From positions 11,516,157 to 11,580,156 of the forward strand of contig OU015566.1 of the NCBI GenBank assembly GCA_907165135.1: 64,000 bases of DNA, given 5' to 3'. A program made the translations under genes and the position numbers. Origin of the DNA: Oikopleura dioica. Taxonomy: Eukaryota > Chordata > Appendicularia > Copelata > Oikopleuridae. This document shows, in pieces, positions 56,537-64,000 of the stretch (positions are counted from its first letter, which is position 1; every line of letters starts with the position of its first letter). The notes below the pieces were generated by a model, which was given only the letters and a program-made list of their open reading frames with translations, did not search any database and was not told the origin of the DNA.

Positions 56537-56671
56537 AGCTCTCCTCAACATCGGAATGTTACTCTTTCTGGTCATTTTTATGTTTGCGATTCTCGGAATG
56601 AGTCAATTCGATTACGTTCAGAAAAAAGGAGTAATCGATGACATGCTCAACTTTGAGACTTTTCCAAACGC
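56537..56671 (+). pseudogene. isolated fragment of the sodium channel DIV S5 exon
   Basis: Begins AGCTCTCCTCAACATCGG and ends CCAAACGC, a close copy of 53786-53919 in the channel gene (protein [20 protein letters not shown]). It has a few substitutions, including A to D in [10 protein letters not shown] and G to V. It joins directly to unrelated repeat sequence on both sides with no channel introns. It lies 1.3 kb past the end of the channel gene, between the two PLAC8-like units. Confidence 0.92.
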
Positions 56672-56927
56672 ATTTACCTCCAAAAACAAACTAAAACACT
56701 GCTGAAGCCAATAAAAATAAACAATTTTTGTTAATAAAAATTGAGATACCTTATGAGAATCTTGTCGTGCAAGATTTGTACAATTTACATTTTCATAATA
56801 GTAAGCTTGCATATATTCATGAGAATCGAGCCTATCTTATCAAAAAAGGGAAAATGATATTGTGGTTATAATACGGCCGGTCGGTGAGTCTCCTTCAGTC
56901 TCATTCAGTTTTGCTATAGTCTCAAGA

Positions 56928-57855
56928 TGGCTGAAAGGGTCCAAGACCATCCGGAGAGTAAAGAGAACTTTTCCAATAGAGTAATTGTGAAAGAGCCGCA
57001 GCGTAGAGTTATATCCTCTGAATGTAACGAAGCTCCTCCAACGCTCTCAGGTTTGACATAGATTAGCACCAAATTCTCTTTAAAAACAACAGAGATAACA
57101 CCGCTTGTGACTCCAACTACTCCTCCAGCAAATGATGTGATTGCAACCCAGCCTAACCCGCAGCAGACTAACCCTGAGCATCCAGTTCCTGACTTGTTCG
57201 ATTGCTGCGCTGATACGGACATTTGCTGCCTTACCACGTTCTTTCCATGCTTCACATTCTCGATGGTAGAAAACAAACTCGACAAAGGATCGTTTTGAAT
57301 AATCATTCATATGCCGCATATGATATGCCATTATAGTCTATAATTTATAGAAAATTATCAATTATAGTGAAATTCTTGTTTATTTTTTGTAGATCAAGAC
57401 CATCAAAAGCCCACTGGAAAACATACTGTTTTTCTTGTTTTGCCAGTTTGCCACGGGCATGTTCCCTCTCCTTTTTACTCTGTCCTAAGGCCATCATCTC
57501 GGTTATCGACTTCTGTCCATTGTTGGGTCCTTCGTTTGGTTTATGCTGCTTCGAGTACCTTCCTTGTCTCGTAAGTTACTTTTATTTAAAATATATAAAT
57601 CTTTGATTGAAAATAAAATATTTACTTCTTAATTCAGATCACAACATGGCTTGTGTATAAACAACGAGAACGAGTTTTCAAAAGAAGCCCTAGTGGGGAT
57701 CAGTCCTTTGAGTAATCAAAACTCCTAAAAGAACTCCACTCATAGTTCCATTTAGTGATTTCTGTACCGTGTTATGGTGCTCTTGCTGTGCGATGATTCA
57801 GCATCACAAATTCGTCAAAAATCGCCCTGCAAAACCTTCTGTTCAAAGTGTTTAA
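56928..57855 (+). CDS. PLAC8-like membrane protein, copy 2
   Basis: Five exons: MAERVQDHPESKENFSNRVI; a Thr/Pro-rich exon with LFDCCADTDICCLTTFFPC; an exon from about 57390 (HWKTYCFSCFASLPRACS, GLCCFEYLPCL); ITTWLVYKQRERVFKRSPSG; and the last exon DFCTVLWCSCCAMIQHHKFV ending at 57853-57855. All introns can be GT-AG. This copy shows the full PLAC8 layout of two Cys blocks and a basic 'K.R.RVF' segment. It is a tandem duplicate of copy 1; the N-terminal peptide ([10 protein letters not shown]) is almost unchanged, while the middle has diverged. Confidence 0.77.
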
Positions 57856-57983
57856 CTCAATAAACATGATCACAACGCGCAAAAAATACAAAAGGTGTCT
57901 TCCTTGATTTCATCATTTCTACAATTCTCAAATTTTGACATCTCGTTTCTTACTTCTGCACTAACATACTAGCTCATTGATAT

Positions 57984-60900
57984 ATGAGGTCATTTTCTAA
58001 ACACGGATTGCGTTCTCTTCGTACGGAACACTCGTTGCCCTGGTGATTCCTCTACCTCCACTTTCTCTTATACAAAAAGCCCTTCAGTGGAAGAAGAGAA
58101 ATTTCCTCCTTCGATATGTCTTTGAAAAGGTTCAAAAAGAGTCTTTTACTATTTTATTAGTTAAGTTCTATTAATTTTAATGAATAATTTTTGACAAATA
58201 ATAAGAAAACAATGCGAAATGAGCCTCAAAATAGCCTTTTCTCCCAGGCAACACCGGTTTCGGCAATGATTTGCGAAAGAAAACGTTCAACAAACCCCAT
58301 CACTTCGACAAGGCAAATGACGTCCTGATGTGGGTTGGAGAGAAAAAGCCTGGAATTGGCTACGAGCCACTTCCTGGCCAGAAAAAGGAACACTACTCGC
58401 AGTTTCCTCCAGGAGCCGGAGAAGTCCAACCAGCATGGATTGCCTACGACAAGAGAGTACTTTCCTTTGATGGTTTTTTCGTAGAGGTTGTGATTAATAA
58501 CAACAGCGAGTCTTTCCGAATCCGCCCGGTGAAGGTTTACTTTTATTTGGAAGACGACACGGTGCAAGTGAACGAACCACTCGTCGAAAACTCTGGGCTC
58601 ACCCAAGGTAACACTCTCTTCATCTATTCAAGAGCTTATCGGGCGGCTCTATCTTCTGGTCTAACGTGTTTTCTCGAGAGGAACACGTATACACTCCGCG
58701 GCCGGAGATTAACGACTCTTCGATCTTCGCCGTTGATTTTGAGTTGAACTTGCGAGTTTCCGGTCGAGCAGATTTAAAATAATAAATTAAAATGGATCAT
58801 CAAAGAAAACATCACATCGCGCTAGCTTTTTAGAATCTTCAATCCAAATTTCTAATGATAGCCATTTTCCAAGTCATAAATCTTCAGCGGTCATTAGTTT
58901 TCAGAAATATCTTTTAGGATGCTTCATCCGTCGCCACCGCATCCCTCTTCCCGGGAATTCCGAAAAATTCTTCACTTGCGAGCAGTTCAACGTCGGCGCC
59001 ACTTTGCCCCTTTACGGCAAATCGATCCATCTCTGCTCTTGCGATAAGTTTACTCATGATTTTTTGACATCCATGGGCGTTACTGTCGGCCAGTCGACGG
59101 AAATCCCTGTTGATGGAAACACCATTAAAAGGATGGAAGAAATGAGTCTTCAGAAACCCCTGAGACCGTATGAGAAAATCGACACTTTTGGACAGTTCCT
59201 GGAGCGAGACAGAATGGTGCTTAGATTTTATGGACAATGGGATGATAGAGACGCTGCTTTTGGTGATGTTAAGGGTTCAAACTACCTAGTCATATTTTTT
59301 TATTAAAAAGATAATTGTTAATTACCTATACTATTCCTCCCAACCTTTTCGATCTATGAGATGCTGCTGTAAACATAAAGTTCAGGGGCTAATAACTTAG
59401 TAACTAAGTCTTAGTTCTTACAGAAGATGCACCTAAACGTGCCCAATTTGACATTTCGGCCTTTTAGGGTTAAATATTTAATGTTTTTTTCTTTTGATTT
59501 GTTTCTTTTTGAGAAGACCTAGATTTCGAATTTTTCGTTGAGAATGCTACGTCAGTTATTTACGCTGATGCGGGATAATCTACTCGTTTTTCGTACAATG
59601 GGCGGTTTATAAATTTGATAATATTTGGCTGAACCTTCGAGAGTCCACGACCTGGTGCTCCACTACTACTTGGCCGACGACACCGTGGAAGTGTTGGAGA
59701 AAATCAAGGCGAATTCGGGGCGAGACAACGTGCCCGTTTTCCTTCACCGTGGAAAGCTGCTTAGAAATGCTCCGGTTCCGGTTTATTTACCAGGTGCGAA
59801 TTTTTAACCCCTCTCCGCGCAACGAAAAATGTATTTATTATTCAAGTTTGTTCCTTTTTTAATTCTTCGTTTCCGAGTTTCTTATCTTTCTAGTGCTAGT
59901 TCTCGTGAAAAGACTTTTTACTTATCTTTAAGAAAGTGTTTTTGGAAGCTATTTTTTATCGAATAAAAATCGCTACTTATTGAAGACTTCAAGTGATCCC
60001 GAAAGAAAATACTCCTGTTTTGAAGATATGCTCATAAAATCACATAGGATTAGATGTTTGACTCCGAAAAGCGTAAAATTTTGACCGCAGTATAATTCTA
60101 CGGCGCGGGATGAACTTTGAAGAAGGCTGTTTACTTACACTCTTGCCGAGCGCTTCATAAACGGCGCTTCTGCTAAAATCAGCTTCAGGTGCTAAAACTC
60201 CTCGAACCGTACTCAACGTTTGCAATACTCACCACATTCTCGATGGGCGCAAAACTGGCCAGCTTGTTGAAGAGTTTTACACCGAAAAGGTGAGAGTGCG
60301 GAAAACTTGATCGAGTAGTTTGGTAAACCCGGCAGACTGCTAGAATTATCCGTTGAATAAGCCAACATCTTCCAATTAAGGATCTGCAAGTCGGTCATGT
60401 CATCAATGTCCACGGTAGACCCTTAAGACTTCACAGCTGTGACGAATTTACCAAGAAGTTCTATGAAACAAATTATGGCGTTTCCGACTTTGGACCTTTA
60501 GGAATCAAGCTCAACTCAAAACAATCCCTTTCAAATGAATTATCGTAAGCTTCATGAAAGAACCAATTCCGGAGAAAAAATCAGCATACTCCGATGAACG
60601 AGTTTTACCACCCTACAACGGATTCGGAATCTACGAAGATACAGTCCAAAACTGCAAAAGCCTCCTTCCACAGCCGCCGAAAAAGGATTTCGTCAAATTC
60701 ATGAAGCTCGACAGGTAATAGCGCGTGATTAAAAAGAAAATCTGACTCGTTTTGCAACAAGGGATGGTCTGAACTCGCACGTCCTCCGATTTGTGGCGCG
60801 GATCCGGACAAATGACAAAACTCAGCAGTCACGGAAGTTCGTAATTTCCTACTTTTTGTGTTGGGATCCAAAATCACGAATAGAAAGCCGAAAATTTTGA

Positions 60901-62648
60901 TGATCTTTTTTTATCAAATTACGCTAATGTTAATTTGCGATCCCAAAACTAAAGGCAGATGACACGATTCAAGTCTTTGAGCCTCCACAACGCAACTCTG
61001 GCATTTCTGGTGGTAAATTTTGCGAAAGGATGCGAATGGAAACACCTGGCCAGGACAAATTCTCCGGCGCCTCCCGGAATTTCTATGGCTTGGAAGACTT
61101 CTACGTCGGTGCCGAAATATGCGTCAAAGGAACCACATTCCAACTCGTTGGCGCTGATGCATATGGTCAGTCGTGAAATCATCTTGAAAATCAACTTTCG
61201 TCAACCCTTTTCTTTCAGCTCTTGACTGGATGGCAAGCAATGGTCATCCATGTTCTTGTATACCAAAAATAGAGGCGAAAATACAATCAGCTCTTGTTGG
61301 GGAACGCGCTGCGGAAATCAAATCAAAACTTGCATCCCTTGCAAACAGGTTAGCACCCGCGAAAGTAATGTGTTTATCCAACACCTTCAGTTTTCTGTTG
61401 CCAAAAGCTGTTCAAAGCTTGTATTTTTATGAAATTAGGGTTTAATTAAAAGGCAGTCCGAAAAAGACACACTTTTTAGAAGCTCTGGGAAAGAGGCCGA
61501 GAAAGAGGCTCTTTGATGTTTTTGAACGGAAGGGATGAAATTTCGAATAACTTTGATTAAGTGATGGAACGATCAATTTCGAATGCGTCAGAGCTATTTT
61601 AGAAGAACTTGGACTTAATCAACAGGAAATATTAACGCTAGGAAAGTGTTTCAAAAAATACTGTCCTGAATTGACGAAAACAAATTATTTATTCTTTGGA
61701 AGGAAAAAAGGGAGATTTCGCGAAAGTGCTCGCAATATTGAAAAGAAAGAAATGACCGCAAACATCATTTTTTGAAACAACACTGATAAGGCCGGCATTT
61801 TTCGAGCTCCACGGGGGATGACGGCACCGTGACTCGAGTGGCTCGAGTTGTCAAGGACAAGTTAAGAAGGAGGAGATTCGATGAGTTCAGGAAACGGCTA
61901 CTGGTTATTTCGTGTACGCGTACTTCTATTCGTTGCTTTACAAGGAGATGTTTATGTTCATTTTTTGAACAGTCACGTTTGTATTTCAAATATAGCTCAC
62001 ATTCCCTTAACCGCAAGTACCACATATGTAAGTCTGTTTTTATAGAATTGTATTCTCAACTTAATAAGTACACCTATATTTTCCAGTCACTAAGTAGCCG
62101 AAAAACAGGCAGCTTGAGTCGACACTATCTTACCACGACCGAGATTGTTCTGGTCGCCTCCCGCGGCACCTGGTCGAACGAGTGATCAAATCTTTCAAAC
62201 TGCCAATTCAGGCTGATGAGATGAACGTATGCGCCCTGTCTTCTTAGCACGTTGAGTTTGAGGGTTAAACCTTTTCAGGTGCTGTTGAAAACAGATGAAG
62301 CTCAGTTGGTTGATTATAAAGACTTTCTTCAATGCATTGATTACAGCAAATCCCACGAAGCACCGCCGAGTGACGATGATTTGGCTCCTCCAGGAATTGA
62401 TCTCAAAAATTTTTTATCAAAAAAAAATTGAGAAACAATAGAATCGCTTGCTTTTCACTCGATTGCCCTTTTCAGCCAATAAGAAAATTTCATTTTCCGA
62501 GACCAAAAAACAGCGCCTCTCGTGGTCGACCTTCCGCCAATCGGCGCCGTCAATTATACCGAGCTCTTCTCAAAACTGTCAGTTTGAAACCTGGAAGCTT
62601 CGGCCATCAAAATCTCTGTTAGATATTTTCCATACACTGCACGCATAA
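57984..62648 (+). CDS. EFHC2: EFHC2-like axonemal protein (DM10 domains, EF-hand region)
   Basis: Ciliary axoneme protein of the EFHC/RIB72 family, known as microtubule inner proteins. First DM10 domain: EKKPGIGYEPLPGQKKEHYS, AWIAYDKRVLSFDGF, YFYLEDDTVQVNEPLVENSG, CFIRRHRIPLP. Second: FGQFLERDRMVLRFYGQWDD, LHYYLADDTVEVLEKI, LPGAKTPRTVLNV, INVHGRPLRLHSCDEFTKKF. Third: VLPPYNGFGIYEDTVQNCKS, FLADDTIQVFEPPQRNSGIS. The EF-hand-like region includes KRLFDVFERDGTINFECVR and YHDRDCSGRLPRHLVERVIK. The EKKPGIG and LPGxxTxRxVLN blocks favour EFHC2 over EFHC1. The start (MRSFSKHGLRSLRTEHSLP at 57984) matches the family, but its join to 58248 is not resolved. GA-AG introns fit at 60502-60560, 61529-61561 and 62394-62475. 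If the last is not spliced, the protein ends at 62431. Confidence 0.9.
60502..60560 (+). other. GA-AG intron in EFHC2
   Basis: Donor TTTAG|GAATCA, acceptor GAAAG|AACC; joins GVSDFGPL to EPIPEKKSAYSDERVLPPYN in phase 1 with family-like spacing. Confidence 0.72.
61529..61561 (+). other. 33-nt GA-AG intron in EFHC2
   Basis: Donor GAACG|GAAGGG, acceptor ATTAAG|TGATGG; joins LFDVFER to DGTINFECVR, restoring an EF-hand-like loop. Confidence 0.65.
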
Positions 62649-62694
62649 TCTATACATAAATATATTTCAATCATACAATCCTAATTCCAAAAAC

Positions 62695-62768
62695 TGCCCT
62701 CTGTGAGGCTCGAACTCACGACCTTCAGATTATGAGACTGACGCGCTAACCAACTGCGCCAAGAAGGC
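62695..62768 (-). tRNA. tRNA-Met (CAT, elongator type)
   Basis: 74 nt on the minus strand. Seven-pair acceptor stem GCCTTCT/AGAGGGC (one G-T pair), D arm GCGCAGTTGGTTAGCGC, anticodon stem-loop TCAGTCTCATAATCTGA with anticodon CAT, variable AGGTC, T arm GTGAGTTCGAGCCTCAC, discriminator A, no intron. It matches the metazoan elongator Met pattern. It lies about 45 bp beyond the end of EFHC2 in the opposite direction. Confidence 0.96.
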
Positions 62769-62845
62769 TGGGTACTGCGCCTTATCACTTCTTTTAGAAT
62801 TCGACCAATAGATGAATGAAAATGACATTCTCGGGACCAAATCCT

Positions 62846-63060
62846 GACCCCCATGTTTTTTGTGCTCATCTGAAAGTCCGTGATCTGGGGAGTCGAATGG
62901 TATATAATTCTCGGACTGAGTCATCGGTAATGACGTCATTATGGATAATTGAAGGGCCGTATGGGGTTAACCTATAGCTACCGCTAATTTTTAATTGAAT
63001 ATAGGAACCTATATCGATTTTGGGCTCATTCGAAAGCGCAGTAATTCAATCTCGCTCAGC
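62846..63060. mobile_element. diverged relative of the long-TIR element end
   Basis: The block TTTTTTGTGCTCATCTGAAA followed by a CATCGGTAATGACGTCAT stretch parallels the sodium-channel intron element (TTTTTTTGTGCTCATTTGAA ... CATCGGTGACGTCACG near 44190-44270). A second GGCTCATTCGAAAG lies near 63024. Ends and target duplication were not identified. Confidence 0.5.
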
Positions 63061-63881
63061 GGGGAGAAAACCGAAGAACTAACTGGTTAACTTCTAGTCG
63101 CGAAATAATTTCGCAGATTTCACACCAATCTGAACTCGATATTTTTCTGCTCAACTTGCGTAATGTTTTCACGAGCAACTTTTTTTTCAGACTTGAAAAT
63201 TAAAATTATTTCTTCAAGAAAGATGCCACCTGAAAACTAAAACAACGGTTATGCATCTGGATTCCTTGGCGGTAACACAAAAAGACGCAAATGGCGTTGC
63301 TTGAGAGCTCATCAACGACGATTGCTAATTGACGGTTGACGTTGCCCGGTCGACCGCAGGGACCCTGGTTCCCCTCCCACTAGTACGGTCACATGATCAG
63401 ACCCCGTTCACATGTTTTTCAAACCGTTGTTTCATGTTTGGACATATCGAAATTGCTGGTTTTTACTGATTTTCTAAACACCATTTTCTAGCTAAAAACT
63501 CGGGTCGATGGCAATCAAAATATGGAATCAATCCATTTTTTCGTCGCCAAATTAAAAATCTATACAGTAATTTTGTGCGAAAAATAACATTTTGCGGCTC
63601 AATAATGTAAATAAATAAGGTTCAATTAGAGCTGCTGTTTGCTTGGAATCGACTCATTCTTATTATGTTTCGCGACATCGGTGTTTTTAAATATTAATCA
63701 CCTCTCGTTGAAAATATTTAAAAACTTGGATTGATACAAAGCATCAATCGAGTTGTCAAAAGAACTATCTCAAGTTTGATTTTTTTTCTTTTTTGACAGT
63801 GGACACTTCTACTTGCATAAAATATTAAACCAGAAGGCTCCTTTATTCGGCGAAAAAAGCACGCTAGAATCAAACGAAAGA
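63061..63881. other. intergenic interval
   Basis: No supported exon. It contains the presumed 5' region of the gene starting at 63882. Confidence 0.45.
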
Positions 63882-63930
63882 ATGGAAAGAAGAGACAGCA
63901 AAAGAAGTATTTTCAAGGCGCTTTTTACAG
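63882..63930 (+). CDS. first exon of a gene running off the window
   Basis: MERRDSKRSIFKALFT starts at 63882 and ends at an AG|GTTGG donor at 63930/63931. It is too short to identify; a basic N-terminus is all that can be seen. The pyrimidine-rich intron continues beyond the window. Confidence 0.4.
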
Positions 63931-64000
63931 GTTGGTTTTTCTTTCTATTTTCGTTGTTTTTGACTCGCGCAAGGAATGAAAATGATCCGATGATCCGACC

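Larger units (their letters stand above)
55275..57960. repeat. tandem segmental duplication, unit about 1.3-1.4 kb
   Basis: Unit 1 (about 55275-56535) and unit 2 (about 56670-57960) align throughout. Both start near GCATTTACCTCCAAAAACAA, share CTTGCATATATTCATG (55386, 56809), contain a PLAC8-like gene and end in the block ...TTTAGCTCAATAAATGTGA / ...TTTAACTCAATAAACATGA. Between them sits a fragment of the sodium channel gene. Confidence 0.85.

Overview
The window is animal nuclear DNA with a very compact layout: introns are often only 33-60 nt, genes lie close together on both strands, and several genes sit inside introns of other genes. The gene set (GH9 cellulase with a CBM2-like module, four-domain voltage-gated Na+ channel, DYRK, receptor tyrosine kinase, EFHC2, HNK1-type sulfotransferase, VWD/C-lectin and TSP1/PAN secreted proteins), the short introns and, above all, many introns that join only if they run GA...AG instead of GT...AG point to a larvacean tunicate such as Oikopleura dioica. 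This is an inference from the sequence; no database was searched.

Layout. 1-2.7 kb: a doubtful small gene, then gene-poor DNA. 2.8-7.9 kb: large secreted PAN/TSP1/EGF/propeller protein. 8.2-9.5 kb: MRI1 (methionine salvage). 9.7-10.5 kb (-): PLAC8-like gene. 10.7-12.3 kb: unknown protein carrying a foldback repeat in one intron and a hAT-like MITE that seems to have become an intron. 12.6-13.1 kb: small secreted protein with a TATA box. 14.5-15.2 kb (-): orphan gene. 15.3-15.9 kb: TTAA-flanked MITE. 16.5-18.9 kb: poorly resolved genes and a charged, probably nuclear protein. 19.0-21.7 kb: receptor tyrosine kinase with an antisense PDZ gene in an intron. 21.7-22.3 kb (-): small membrane protein with two alternative last exons. 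22.9-25.7 kb (-): class-2 DYRK. 25.7-28.5 kb: AT-rich, no firm gene. 28.5-31.0 kb (-): carbohydrate sulfotransferase. 31.6-34.7 kb: CTLD-VWD-CTLD secreted protein. 35.7-40.9 kb: GH9 endoglucanase with an antisense RING gene in an intron. 41.7-55.2 kb: voltage-gated Na+ channel, with a 2.3-kb long-TIR element in one intron and an antisense coiled-coil gene in another. 55.3-58.0 kb: tandem duplication of a PLAC8-like gene with a stray piece of the Na+ channel between the copies. 58.0-62.6 kb: EFHC2. 62.7 kb (-): tRNA-Met(CAT). The last kilobase holds transposon-related sequence and the first exon of another gene.

The genes do not form one pathway. The points that deserve most attention are the MITE that appears to have made a new intron inside a coding exon, the dense set of GA-AG introns with an AG|GA exon context, and the Na+ channel, whose selectivity-filter residues read D-E-M-E instead of D-E-K-A and whose inactivation latch reads VFL instead of IFM.

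All exon joins were done by eye from reading frame, splice-site fit and remembered family motifs, so exact exon edges are tentative where stated.
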